Assembly (NCBI GenBank): GCA_049322335.1
Contig: JBMORL010000081.1
Location: 38,231-102,230, forward strand
Length of the DNA: 64,000 bases
Direction: 5' to 3'
From: JBMORL01 sp049322335
GTDB lineage: Bacteria > Bacteroidota > Bacteroidia > Flavobacteriales_D > UBA2798
Shown: piece by piece, positions 33,792 to 42,170 of the stretch
How the letters are laid out: every line of letters starts with the position of its first letter
Position numbering within the stretch: position 1 is the stretch's first letter
The notes under the pieces: generated by a model
What the model was told of the DNA's origin: nothing
Seen by the model: the letters and a program-made list of their open reading frames with translations, nothing else
The model's database searches: none
Position numbers and translations under genes: made by a program

Positions 33792-34505
33792 TCACACCTT
33801 CTTCTTCCTCATCTTAAACACTCCCCAAAAAGCCTCTTTAAAAATTTTCATGCTCATTTTCGAAACACCAAACTGCCGGTCGACAAATCTTATAGGTACT
33901 TCTTTCACAACAAATCCATGAAGCAGGGCAGTGTATTTCATTTCAATCTGGAAAGCGTAACCCACAAAATGAATCTTATTCAGGTCGATGGTTTCAAGTA
34001 CTTTCCTCTTATAGCATTTGAATCCTGCAGTTGTATCTTTAATGCTGATCCATAAAACGGTGCGTACATATACGGAAGCGAAATACGACATCAGCCATCG
34101 CATAAAAGGCCAGTTTTCCACTTTTCCGCCTTTGCAATAACGTGAACCTACACTCACATCCGCTCCGTCATAACGGCATGAAATATAAAGGCGCTCAAGG
34201 TCTTCCGGGTCGTGTGAAAAATCGGCATCCATTTCAAAGATGTAATCGTATTTCCTGTCAATCGCCCAGCGAAACCCGTGAATGTAGGCAGTGCCCAGCC
34301 CCTGTTTCCCCTGTCTTTCTTCGATAAAAAGTTTCCCTTCAAAATCCTTTTGTAATGATTTTACAATATCAGCTGTTCCATCGGGAGAACCATCGTCTAC
34401 AATCAATACATGAAATTCTTTGGGAAGCGAAAACACCTTCCTCAGAATACGTTCAATATTCTCTTTTTCGTTGTAAGTGGGTATGATGACCAGGCTGTCG
34501 CTCAT
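33792..34505 (-). CDS. Polyprenol-phosphate mannosyltransferase-like family 2 glycosyltransferase
   Basis: A 237-aa GT-A enzyme of the dolichyl/polyprenol-phosphate mannose synthase group, which moves a sugar from a nucleotide donor to a lipid carrier at the inner membrane. Evidence: IIPTYNEKENIERIL at the N-terminus, VLIVDDGSPDGTADIV, GLGTAYIHGF, the metal site MDADFSHDPEDL near residues 95-106, and GSRYCKGG. The C-terminal GPTRAMA-like membrane domain of longer homologues is missing, as usual for the short form. The sugar may be mannose or glucose; Bacteroidota use such proteins in protein O-glycosylation and lipid modification. Confidence 0.9.
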   Translation of the reverse strand: MSDSLVIIPTYNEKENIERILRKVFSLPKEFHVLIVDDGSPDGTADIVKSLQKDFEGKLFIEERQGKQGLGTAYIHGFRWAIDRKYDYIFEMDADFSHDPEDLERLYISCRYDGADVSVGSRYCKGGKVENWPFMRWLMSYFASVYVRTVLWISIKDTTAGFKCYKRKVLETIDLNKIHFVGYAFQIEMKYTALLHGFVVKEVPIRFVDRQFGVSKMSMKIFKEAFWGVFKMRKKKV

Positions 34506-34600
34506 CGGGTTTGCTAAAGTAGCCTAAAAATCTGATGCCGTAAAATAAGTATTCCATAAAAGATAAAAACCATAACGGGGAATTAACGTAATTTAACAGC

Positions 34601-35965
34601 GTGAAAACCATATATTATATCACCCACCTGTTGCTGTTCTGGCTGATGTTTTTTTCGTCTTTTTCACAGGATACCCATCATGTTTTTTTAAACGGGCAAT
34701 GGAAAGACAATTCGTTGCCTTCCACCACAGACGGTTCGGTGTATAATGATGTAATTGGTTTTGAATGGAACGGGGAAAAATATGCCGCAGCAGGTTCTAC
34801 TGTGGGCACGCATTTTATTAAAATTAATGGCTCACAGCTCACGGAAACTGATCGTGTAAACGGAAAATATTTTTCTTCACTCATTACCAACCGCGATGTG
34901 TTTTTTTATGATCATTATGTTTACGCCATTTGTGATCACGGAACATCCAGCCTCCAGATCATCGATATATCCTATTTGCCGGATTCGGTTAGTGTGGTAT
35001 ACGATTCGGATTCGCTGGTAATGAAAGCGCACAGTATTTTTATTGATACGGCTACAGCAAAAATGTATATCTGCGGGCCGGAGAACCTTTCAGGAAACAG
35101 GGCAATGGATATTTTTTCCCTGGCCGATCCCGAAAATCCTGTTTACCTGTCTACTTTTTCGCAGGTGCAGTATGTGCATGATATTTATGTGCGAAACGAT
35201 ACAGCATTTATGAATTGCGCCTATGAAGGGGTATGGGTGGCTGACTTTTCGAATGCGGCATTTCCGGTGGTTTTTGGTTCACTTAATTCCTATCCCGATA
35301 TGGGTTACAATCATTCAGGGTGGCTTTCGGAAAATGGAAAAACGTATGTGTTTACCGATGAAACAGCCGGTAAAAGAATAAAAGTATGTGATGCTTCAGA
35401 TATCTCTGACCTGCAGGTAAAATCGTTGTTTAACTCATCAGGTGATAACAATACCATCGCTCACAATGTTATTCTGAAAGATAACTATGTATATGTTTCT
35501 CATTATTATGACGGTTTGCAGATTTTTAACGTGAGTGATGTCTCTTCTCCATGGAAAGCGGGTTGGTATGATACACATACATCGGATGAAAACCTGATGT
35601 CGGGCGCATGGGGAATTTTTGTTTTTAATGACAACACCATTCTTGTTTCCGACCGCCAGGAAGGTTTATTTTCTTTCCGGTTTGATTTTCCGCCTGTAAT
35701 AAACACCGAAATGGATTGTGGCATATATCCTAATCCCGTTAGTGAATCAGGTTATCTCTATATCAACAATACCCGCGATTTCTCCTACGAATTTTACGTG
35801 TATGATGTAAACGGAAAAAAAATACTCGAAGAAAAAAACCTTATCGATCATTACTACAGGATAAATACTGTTTCAATGGCAGACGGCATTTATTTTTATC
35901 ACCTCAAAGGCAAAGACAATACAGCCGGTTTTTACGGAAAGTTTGTGGTGAAAAACCAAAATTGA
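34601..35965 (+). CDS. LVIVD-repeat (choice-of-anchor B type) protein with T9SS type A sorting domain
   Basis: A 454-aa exported propeller protein. The start is GTG at 34601, giving the signal peptide KTIYYITHLLLFWLMFFSSFSQ. Repeats of the LVIVD type occur: SLQIIDISYLPDSV, AMDIFSLADPENPVYLST, GVWVADFSNAAFPV and GLQIFNVSDVSSPWKAG, each with a D-S/A-P-V turn. The last 75 residues are a type A sorting domain (GIYPNPVSESGYLYI, YDVNGKKILEE, GIYFYHL, KFVVKNQ). Extracellular role unknown. It is followed by the tandem composite repeats. Confidence 0.87.
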   Translation: MKTIYYITHLLLFWLMFFSSFSQDTHHVFLNGQWKDNSLPSTTDGSVYNDVIGFEWNGEKYAAAGSTVGTHFIKINGSQLTETDRVNGKYFSSLITNRDVFFYDHYVYAICDHGTSSLQIIDISYLPDSVSVVYDSDSLVMKAHSIFIDTATAKMYICGPENLSGNRAMDIFSLADPENPVYLSTFSQVQYVHDIYVRNDTAFMNCAYEGVWVADFSNAAFPVVFGSLNSYPDMGYNHSGWLSENGKTYVFTDETAGKRIKVCDASDISDLQVKSLFNSSGDNNTIAHNVILKDNYVYVSHYYDGLQIFNVSDVSSPWKAGWYDTHTSDENLMSGAWGIFVFNDNTILVSDRQEGLFSFRFDFPPVINTEMDCGIYPNPVSESGYLYINNTRDFSYEFYVYDVNGKKILEEKNLIDHYYRINTVSMADGIYFYHLKGKDNTAGFYGKFVVKNQN

Positions 35966-35985
35966 AAACGCTGCAAATAGAAAAA

Positions 35986-36286
35986 TGTGATTTGAAAGCA
36001 AACATTCGAAGCAAACTCCAAAACCGTGCCTGAAATCAAAAAGTATCTTCCCTCTCCCCCGGGAGATGGATAAGAGGGAGAGGAATTGTGATTTGAAAGC
36101 AAACATTCGAAACAAATTCCGAAACCGTGCCTGAAATCAGAAAGTATCTTCCCTCTCCCCCGGGAGAGGGATAAGAGGGAGAGGAATTGTGATTTGAAAG
36201 CAAACATTCGAAACAAATTCCAAAACCGTGCCTGAAATCAAAAAGTATCTTCCCTCTCCCCCGGGAGAGGGATAAGAGGGAGAGGT
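35986..36286. repeat. Three tandem copies of a 101-bp composite repeat
   Basis: Copies start at 35986, 36087 and 36188 (TGTGATTTGAAAGCAAACAT). Each has a leader of about 62 bp ending TGAAATCAAAAAGTATC, then the palindrome CCCTCTCCCCCGGGAGAGGG and AGAGGGAGAGG. Unit-to-unit differences are few. A partial fourth palindrome (36476-36512) follows the gap, but it is the assembly duplicate of the third. No gene lies in 35966-36512. Confidence 0.9.
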
Positions 36287-36366
36287 CAATTGTTCAGTAT
36301 AACCACAAAAGTCCCTTCTTTCACCCGTTCAAACAGATCCATCACGTCAAGATTTTTCATTCTTAC
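36240..36366. repeat. 127-bp left copy of the assembly-gap duplication 2
   Basis: Identical to 36467-36593. It includes the 3' end of the L,D-transpeptidase gene (36286-36366), which is a duplicate fragment and not a separate pseudogene. Confidence 0.9.
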
Positions 36367-36466
36367 NNNNNNNNNNNNNNNNNNNNNNNNNNNNNNNNNN
36401 NNNNNNNNNNNNNNNNNNNNNNNNNNNNNNNNNNNNNNNNNNNNNNNNNNNNNNNNNNNNNNNNNN
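36367..36466. other. Scaffold gap of 100 N
   Basis: 100 undetermined bases flanked by identical 127-bp ends, the same pattern as at 15599-15698. The number of 101-bp repeat units here may be wrong because of it. Confidence 0.95.
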
Positions 36467-36512
36467 AAAAAGTATCTTCCCTCTCCCCCGGGAGAGGGAT
36501 AAGAGGGAGAGG

Positions 36513-37130
36513 TCAATTGTTCAGTATAACCACAAAAGTCCCTTCTTTCACCCGTTCAAACAGATCCATCACGTCAAGATTTTTCATTCTTACACAACCA
36601 TGTGAAGCAGGGCTTCCGATCAATCCTTCTTCAGGAGTTCCATGAATATAAATTTCCCGGTTAAAACTATCCTGTTTTCCTCCTTTATTAATGCCGGATT
36701 CAATGCCTTCCAAACGAAGAGCACGTGTGGTTACTTCATCTTTTCCGGTAGTAAAAGGTTGGGATTCTATAGCTGCAATTTCACCGGTATAACTGTTGCC
36801 TTTTATGATTCCGCCCAATGGTGTTTTTTCTCCGGTTTTGTGTGAGATCTTGTGCAGGCCCAAAGGGGTTTTTTCGCTGTTGAGTTGTGAACCGGTTCCG
36901 TAGCGGGAAGTAGAAACAGGATAACTTTTTTCTACTTTATTTCCGGCAATGAAAAAAAGCTGCTGGCGTTTTACGGCTACATAAATAAACCGGTCGAACT
37001 TTTGTTTTTGGTATTTGATGGATAAATGTTCCATTAAAAATTCCACCATGCGTTCTTCATTGTTCACCACAGGCGGGGGTGAAAAAGATACGGCAAAGAA
37101 TGCAAGGGCTATGAAAGTTAGTTGCTTCAT
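36513..37130 (-). CDS. L,D-transpeptidase (YkuD fold)
   Basis: A 205-aa exported enzyme of peptidoglycan cross-linking or lipoprotein anchoring in the periplasm. The signal peptide is MKQLTFIALAFFAVSFS. The YkuD domain starts at about residue 45 (FIYVAVKRQQLFFIAGNKVE). The catalytic motif is complete: His163 in YIHGTPEE and SHGCVRM with Ser176, His177 and nucleophile Cys179. The stop codon is directly followed by the composite GC repeat in transcription direction. The gene is whole right of the gap; only its duplicate tail lies left of it. Confidence 0.92.
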   Translation of the reverse strand: MKQLTFIALAFFAVSFSPPPVVNNEERMVEFLMEHLSIKYQKQKFDRFIYVAVKRQQLFFIAGNKVEKSYPVSTSRYGTGSQLNSEKTPLGLHKISHKTGEKTPLGGIIKGNSYTGEIAAIESQPFTTGKDEVTTRALRLEGIESGINKGGKQDSFNREIYIHGTPEEGLIGSPASHGCVRMKNLDVMDLFERVKEGTFVVILNN

Positions 37131-37150
37131 GCAGGGCCAATGTACGCAAA

Positions 37151-38872
37151 TCAGAAATAATTTACAAACCCGAAATGTACTTTACCGCCTTTCAACGAAA
37201 AAGGATTGCCGAATTGTTTTCCCAAAGCATAGTTGATGGAAAAAATTCCCGCTTTGGTCGAAAAAAACATACCTGTTCCGAATGATACCGGGGTGTCGTG
37301 TACAAATTCATCTTTGGTACGTTTTTCATAATAGGCGTAATCGGTAAATATATACAATGCCGAATTTTGATCCAGCAGAAAACGGTATTCGGCTGTGGAA
37401 ATGGTATAAAATGATGCGCTGATGGACTCTTCATCAAAACCGCGCAGGGTTCTTATTCCGCCTATCCGGTGAAGTTCATTCACAAAAAGGTTTTCGTTAT
37501 ACAGCCAGGCTGAATTATTCCCGATTTTCAGAGTAGTACGTTTTAATAACGGAATATACACTTCAGCAGTTCCCGAAATATTGTAAAGTGATGTTTTCAG
37601 GTTGATGTTATCATAAAGGCTTTGGTCGAGTTTGGCATTCTTTTTTATTTCCTTGCTTCCGGCCGAACCTTCTGCAAGTAATGAAAATCCTTTTCTGGGA
37701 TTAAGGCGATAGTCCAGTTGTTCGTGTTTGAAACCAATCCCATATAACAGGTTGTTTACATCGGCAAATGAAGGAAGGGTGGAAGCATTGGCGAACATGG
37801 AAGGCGTGAGGAGTGAATAGGTGTTGTTGGTAATAAACACCTTGAAAAAATTTCCGCCTTTAAGAATATATTGCAATGCCGCATTTTTATGCAGTTCCAA
37901 AAAAGTGCTGTCTTTTTTATAAAGTTTAAAATTAAGATCGGTGCCAAAAGGTGTTTTAAACAAAAAAGGATAATTGAAATTTACTTTCAAATCGTTCACT
38001 GCATTGTTCAGTTTTCTCCAGTTCAGGTCTATTAATTCTCCTTTGGCAAAAGCATTTTTCAGGCGGATACGTGCGTCACCGGTGATTACTATTTTTCCCG
38101 TGTTGTTGTCGGGCAAAACACCAAGTATCCCGTTAAACTGTGAGGCTTTTTTCTTTTTCAGGTAGAGATTCAATTCGGCACTGGCGGGAGAAAAAATAAT
38201 TTCAGGAGGGCGTGTAATTTCCACAAAAGGAATTTCTTTCAGCCGCTTTTCCACTTTCTTCAATACCGATTCATCGTAGATGTCACCGGGTTTCACCTGG
38301 ATATAATTAAATAAATAATGCTGGCTTGTTTTCGCATCTCCTTTAATACGGATACTGTCAATATGATAAAAATGATTTTTTTCCACCACCAGTGCAGCAT
38401 TGAATTTTGTTCCGTCAAACTCTACGCTGTCGTATTTTACTGCGGCAAAGGGATAGCCGTTATTCTCGTACCAAACCAGCATTTTTTCCGACATCCGGGC
38501 CAGTTCTTCGGGATAAAATATTTTTTTCCGGTAAATTTTTTCGCGATAGCCCGACCGGTTAAGCGCTTCTTCCTCTTCCGGGCGGCAACGCACCATTCCC
38601 CATGAATAAATTTCACCCTTAAATATCGCAGCATTTAGGGTATCGCCCGAACGGTAAAGAGAATCGATATTACTGGTAATGTATCCTTCTGCCACCAGCG
38701 ATTGTTTCAGCTTGTTTAGTTCCTGCCGCGCTTCTTTTTCCGATTTATGAGTCGTTTTAAAACCGGGCAATGTTTTATTTTCATCTTTTGCCTTAACGGA
38801 AAGAATCACCGTTTGCCCGCTGGATGTAAACAGGAAACCAGAAAAAATAAAGAGGGCTACTACGGTTTTCAT
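37151..38872 (-). CDS. BamA/TamA-like outer membrane protein (POTRA plus surface-antigen barrel)
   Basis: A 573-aa Omp85-superfamily protein, with signal peptide MKTVVALFIFSGFLFTSSG. The periplasmic part (about 30-220) has POTRA-like elements: EEARQELNKLKQSLVAEGYI-type segment, YENNGYPFAAVKYDSV and HIDSIRIKGDAKTSQHYLFN. The C-terminal half is a beta-barrel with GIGFKHEQLDYRLNPRKGF, LHRIGGIRTLRGFDEESISA (containing the RGF-type lid-lock motif of the family) and the terminal LGKQFGNPFSLKGGKVHFGF. It is shorter than BamA (about 800 aa), so it is a paralogue, possibly for export or insertion of a special cargo. It lies 20 bp upstream of the L,D-transpeptidase gene on the same strand. Confidence 0.88.
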   Translation of the reverse strand: MKTVVALFIFSGFLFTSSGQTVILSVKAKDENKTLPGFKTTHKSEKEARQELNKLKQSLVAEGYITSNIDSLYRSGDTLNAAIFKGEIYSWGMVRCRPEEEEALNRSGYREKIYRKKIFYPEELARMSEKMLVWYENNGYPFAAVKYDSVEFDGTKFNAALVVEKNHFYHIDSIRIKGDAKTSQHYLFNYIQVKPGDIYDESVLKKVEKRLKEIPFVEITRPPEIIFSPASAELNLYLKKKKASQFNGILGVLPDNNTGKIVITGDARIRLKNAFAKGELIDLNWRKLNNAVNDLKVNFNYPFLFKTPFGTDLNFKLYKKDSTFLELHKNAALQYILKGGNFFKVFITNNTYSLLTPSMFANASTLPSFADVNNLLYGIGFKHEQLDYRLNPRKGFSLLAEGSAGSKEIKKNAKLDQSLYDNINLKTSLYNISGTAEVYIPLLKRTTLKIGNNSAWLYNENLFVNELHRIGGIRTLRGFDEESISASFYTISTAEYRFLLDQNSALYIFTDYAYYEKRTKDEFVHDTPVSFGTGMFFSTKAGIFSINYALGKQFGNPFSLKGGKVHFGFVNYF

Positions 38873-38904
38873 TTCTTATATAACGAAAGATTAAAAAGTA
38901 TATT

Positions 38905-39594
38905 TCAGGTGATCTTCCAGTCAATACTATCCTGCCCCGATTTTTTAAGCAACTCATTGGTTTTTGAAAAATGCCGGCAACCGAAAAAACCGTTGTAGGC
39001 CGAAAGAGGAGAAGGATGCGCGGATTTTAAGACATAATGTTTTGTAGTGTCAATGAGTTTTTCCTTATCCTGGGCAAACCGGCCCCAAAGTAAAAAAACA
39101 ACACCCTGTTTTTCTTCCGAAATTTTCCGGATCACTGCATCCGTAAAAGTTTCCCATCCTCTTTTCTGATGCGAGCCTGCTTCTCCTTTTCTTACGGTTA
39201 AGGTGGCGTTAAGCAATAATACGCCCTGTTGCGCCCATTTGCTTAAATCACCATGTGGCGGAATGGCAAACCCCAGGTCGTCTTTTATTTCTTTGAAAAT
39301 ATTGAGCAGCGAAGGCGGAAAGGGAATTCCTTTTTCCACCGAAAAGCATAAACCATTGGCCTGTCCTTCTCCATGATAGGGATCTTGCCCGATAATCACC
39401 ACTTTCACCATTTCAAATGGAGCGGCATTAAAAGCGTTGAAAATTTTTTTCCCCGGTGGAAAAATAGTTTTTGTTTTTTTTTCTGCCACAAGGAATTCGC
39501 GCAGGGAAATAAAATAGGAAGAGTTAAATTCCCCCGTCAGCCTTTTTTTCCAGCTCAGTTCAATTTCAGGATCAATGGTTTTCGTCTCGCTCAT
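38905..39594 (-). CDS. ung: Uracil-DNA glycosylase, family 1
   Basis: Removes uracil from DNA, the first step of base-excision repair, in the cytosol. It is 229 aa from the ATG at 39594, normal size; an in-frame start 14 codons upstream has no support. The water-activating motif GQDPYHGEGQANGL (Asp71), KWAQQGVLLLNATLTV and the leucine-loop motif AHPSPLSAYNGF (His193) are intact. It sits 32 bp upstream of the BamA-like gene on the same strand. Confidence 0.97.
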   Translation of the reverse strand: MSETKTIDPEIELSWKKRLTGEFNSSYFISLREFLVAEKKTKTIFPPGKKIFNAFNAAPFEMVKVVIIGQDPYHGEGQANGLCFSVEKGIPFPPSLLNIFKEIKDDLGFAIPPHGDLSKWAQQGVLLLNATLTVRKGEAGSHQKRGWETFTDAVIRKISEEKQGVVFLLWGRFAQDKEKLIDTTKHYVLKSAHPSPLSAYNGFFGCRHFSKTNELLKKSGQDSIDWKIT

Positions 39595-39718
39595 GGATTC
39601 ATACAGTAAATTTCTGCCCAATATTTTATTTATCAAAAAAGTTTATGTACCTTTTCACTCTCTTTTGGTAAAACAAAAGAAAAAGAACCGAAACACCAAC
39701 ACCAAAAAAAGCAAGGAA

Positions 39719-39868
39719 ATGAAGAAGGCGTTACTTTTTGCAGGCATTATTTTATTTTCCACCATGTCCCTAAACTCGTGTAAATCAAGAAAAGGCGATA
39801 AATGCCCGGCTTATTCACAGGCGGTTTTTCAGGCTGCCGGTGAAGCAGCACAAGCTCCCGAAAAATAA
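39719..39868 (+). CDS. 49-aa mini-lipoprotein
   Basis: A tiny lipoprotein: signal MKKALLFAGIILFSTMSLNSC, lipidated Cys21, then KSRKGDKCPAYSQAVFQAAG and EAAQAPEK. The CPAY segment recurs in small Bacteroidota lipoproteins I have seen, but no function is known. A hairpin (TCTTTTG/CAAAAGA) lies about 45 bp before it. It is convergent with, and 4 bp from, the osmC-like gene. Confidence 0.65.
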   Translation: MKKALLFAGIILFSTMSLNSCKSRKGDKCPAYSQAVFQAAGEAAQAPEK

Positions 39869-39872
39869 TTCT

Positions 39873-40283
39873 TCAGCAATATTCAAATTGAAAATCCTGG
39901 ATCAGATCCGGGTTCAAACTTTTGCTTACAGGGCAGGTTAAAGCGGCATTTTCCAGTACTTTTTTCTGCGAATCCGTTAAATTTTCCGAACCGTGGATGT
40001 TCATCCGCACCACAATTTTGGCCACCCTTCTGGGATTGGCAGCCATATGTTTTTCAATAACCATTTCTACTTTTCCCAAACCAATGGAATGGTTTCTTGC
40101 GGAAATTCCCATAATAGTTACCGCACAACAGCCCAGCGAAGTGGCCAGTAAATCAGTAGGAGAAAAGGCTTCCCCCTTGCCCTGGTTGTCTTTTGGGGCA
40201 TCGGTAACAATGGTTTTTCCTGATAAAATATGAACCGCTTCTGTCCTTAAATCACCCGTATATGTAATCTTTGATATTTCCAT
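39873..40283 (-). CDS. OsmC family peroxiredoxin-like protein
   Basis: A 136-aa cytosolic protein of the OsmC/Ohr fold, which reduces organic hydroperoxides using two cysteines. Candidates are Cys52 or Cys53 in LATSLGCCAVTIMG and Cys117 in ALTCPVSKSL. GEAFSPTDLLATSLG is the conserved helix start. It resembles the YhfA/OsmC subgroup more than Ohr. It is likely monocistronic. Confidence 0.9.
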   Translation of the reverse strand: MEISKITYTGDLRTEAVHILSGKTIVTDAPKDNQGKGEAFSPTDLLATSLGCCAVTIMGISARNHSIGLGKVEMVIEKHMAANPRRVAKIVVRMNIHGSENLTDSQKKVLENAALTCPVSKSLNPDLIQDFQFEYC

Positions 40284-40315
40284 ACCTTTCCATGGGATTT
40301 CACGTTATTATTGCG

Positions 40316-40323
40316 TACATTTG
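40316..40323 (+). promoter_or_regulatory. -7 element before the lipA operon
   Basis: TACATTTG, an exact TAnnTTTG match, 16 bp upstream of the ATG at 40340; no clear -33 TTG. Confidence 0.45.
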
Positions 40324-40339
40324 TTAAGCATCAAAAGTA

Positions 40340-41092
40340 ATGATTAGTAATAGGATATTCATAGCAGTACTCACCGTTTTTTTTGCGGGCGAAATAATCG
40401 CACAACAACCTGCCCAGGAAGAAGTGGGGTTTGTTTACCGCAGTGAAGCAGTGGGCGGTTTGATGATTCACACCAATGGATGGGGATTAACCTTCCGTTA
40501 TGGCCGGCAAAAAACCTACCTCCATAAAACTTCCTATGGCCTCGACCTGGTGAATATGCGCCATCCCAAAGAAATTAAGGTGTATAACCCTGGTTACGAT
40601 GACGGAAAAGGATACTACTACGGCAAGCTCAACTCCGTTATAATAATGCGCCCTTCGTTCGGTTACCGGAGAGTGCTTTTCCAGAAAAAGCGCGATCAGG
40701 GCGTGGAAGTGGGCTTTAATGCAGCCATCGGCCCTTCGCTGGCATTTCAGAAACCGGTTTACCTGCGCATCATTATTCCCTCTACCGATCCGTATACCGA
40801 GCCGGATATAGTAGAAGAAAAGTATGACCCTTCTACTCATCATATTGATAATATTTATGGACGGGCAGCTACTCTTAAAGGATTAAACGAAACCAAAATA
40901 ACTCCCGGTGGCTTTGTTAAATTCGGTTTGCTATTTGAATACAGCCCCGAAGAAGATGGAATAAAAGCGCTGGAAGTGGGAGCTATAGCTGACATTTATC
41001 CTAAAGAAATTCCTATCATGGCCAATAATCAAAACAGTTTTTATTTCCTCACCCTGTATGTGAATATTATTTTCGGCCGGAAATATTTTTAG
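40340..41092 (+). CDS. Exported protein of unknown function, probably an outer-membrane beta-barrel
   Basis: A 250-aa protein with signal peptide MISNRIFIAVLTVFFAGEIIAQ. The mature part alternates hydrophobic and polar residues and has paired strands typical of small outer-membrane barrels (GLMIHTNGWGLTFRYGRQKT, SVIIMRPSFGYRRVLFQKKR, GVEVGFNAAIGPSLAF), ending with an aromatic terminus FGRKYF. No named family is recognised. It precedes lipA by 7 bp and is likely co-transcribed; no functional link to lipoylation is evident. Confidence 0.75.
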   Translation: MISNRIFIAVLTVFFAGEIIAQQPAQEEVGFVYRSEAVGGLMIHTNGWGLTFRYGRQKTYLHKTSYGLDLVNMRHPKEIKVYNPGYDDGKGYYYGKLNSVIIMRPSFGYRRVLFQKKRDQGVEVGFNAAIGPSLAFQKPVYLRIIIPSTDPYTEPDIVEEKYDPSTHHIDNIYGRAATLKGLNETKITPGGFVKFGLLFEYSPEEDGIKALEVGAIADIYPKEIPIMANNQNSFYFLTLYVNIIFGRKYF

Positions 41093-41099
41093 TCATTCC

Positions 41100-41969
41100 A
41101 TGAGCGTTTCTTCTGAAGAAAAAAAAATAAGTACCGGTAAACCGAAATGGCTCCGCGTAAAACTTCCTACCGGTGAGAATTATAAAAAAGTACGCAGCCT
41201 CGTTGACGAACACAAGCTTCACACAATTTGCGAAAGCGGAAATTGCCCCAATATGGGTGAATGCTGGGGCGAAGGCACAGCCACTTTCATGATTCTTGGA
41301 AATACCTGTACCCGCTCCTGCGGATTTTGTGCAGTAGCCACCGGAAAACCCCTGGAAGCCGATCCTTTTGAACCCGCGCGCGTGGCCCTTAGCGTTGAAC
41401 TGATGAAAGTAAAACACTGTGTTATCACATCTGTCGATCGCGATGATTTGCCTGATGGCGGATCCGAAATATGGGCTCAAACCGTTAAGGCTATCCGCAG
41501 AAAATCGCCATCCACCACACTCGAAACCCTTATCCCTGATTTTATGGGAAAATGGGAAAACCTGCAGCGCATTATAGATGTTAAACCCGAAGTAGTTTCC
41601 CATAACCTGGAAACCGTTCGGAGACTTACCAAACAGGTAAGAATACAGGCCAAGTACGACCGCAGCCTCGAAGTCCTGCTCCGTTTAAAACAAGCCGGAC
41701 TGAAAACCAAGTCTGGTGTTATGCTGGGATTAGGTGAAACAGAAGAAGAAATAATCGAAACGATGGACGACCTGCGTTCGGTGGGAGTAGATATTCTTAC
41801 CCTTGGCCAATACCTTCAACCCACAGCCAAACACCTGCCTGTAATGGAATTCGTTACCCCCGAACGATTTGAAAAATACCGGCTTTTGGGACTTGAAAAA
41901 GGCTTCAGGTATGTTGAAAGCGGGCCCTTGGTAAGATCGTCTTACCATGCAGAAAAACACATTTTCTGA
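41100..41969 (+). CDS. lipA: Lipoyl synthase
   Basis: A radical-SAM enzyme that inserts two sulfurs into protein-bound octanoate to form lipoate on the E2 and H proteins. It is 289 aa. Both iron-sulfur clusters are visible: the auxiliary cluster in CESGNCPNMGEC (CX4CX5C, about residues 44-55) and the SAM cluster in CTRSCGFC (CX3CX2C, about 70-77). The C-terminal RSSYHAE provides the serine ligand. GVMLGLGETEEEI is the usual family segment. Confidence 0.98.
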   Translation: MSVSSEEKKISTGKPKWLRVKLPTGENYKKVRSLVDEHKLHTICESGNCPNMGECWGEGTATFMILGNTCTRSCGFCAVATGKPLEADPFEPARVALSVELMKVKHCVITSVDRDDLPDGGSEIWAQTVKAIRRKSPSTTLETLIPDFMGKWENLQRIIDVKPEVVSHNLETVRRLTKQVRIQAKYDRSLEVLLRLKQAGLKTKSGVMLGLGETEEEIIETMDDLRSVGVDILTLGQYLQPTAKHLPVMEFVTPERFEKYRLLGLEKGFRYVESGPLVRSSYHAEKHIF

Positions 41970-42109
41970 GTGTTTTTTAGACGTGTATAAAAATCCACTT
42001 TTTTGTCGCAAAAAAATCGTTTTACGAATAGCATTAATATTATATTTGGGGGCTGAATAAAGAAGTACAGACCTTTCGTTAAACACCAAAGACCTTTGCT
42101 TCATATTTT

Positions 42110-42141
42110 TTGCAAAAGCACGCCCCTGGTGCTTACATTTG
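42110..42141 (+). promoter_or_regulatory. Promoter of the sialidase-like T9SS gene
   Basis: TTG at 42110-42112, a 21-bp spacer and TACATTTG at 42134-42141, 29 bp before the ATG. A second exact -7 match, TATATTTG at 42041-42048, lacks a -33 partner. Nothing else is seen in 41970-42109. Confidence 0.6.
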
Positions 42142-42170
42142 TGTAAACTGAATTTAAAACTGTTGCGACT

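Noticed and set aside
35986..36286. CRISPR-like array of three 101-bp units
   Set aside because: The whole unit repeats, there are no unique spacers of fixed length, and no cas gene is present.
36286..36366. A broken second L,D-transpeptidase gene
   Set aside because: Part of the second 127-bp assembly duplication.
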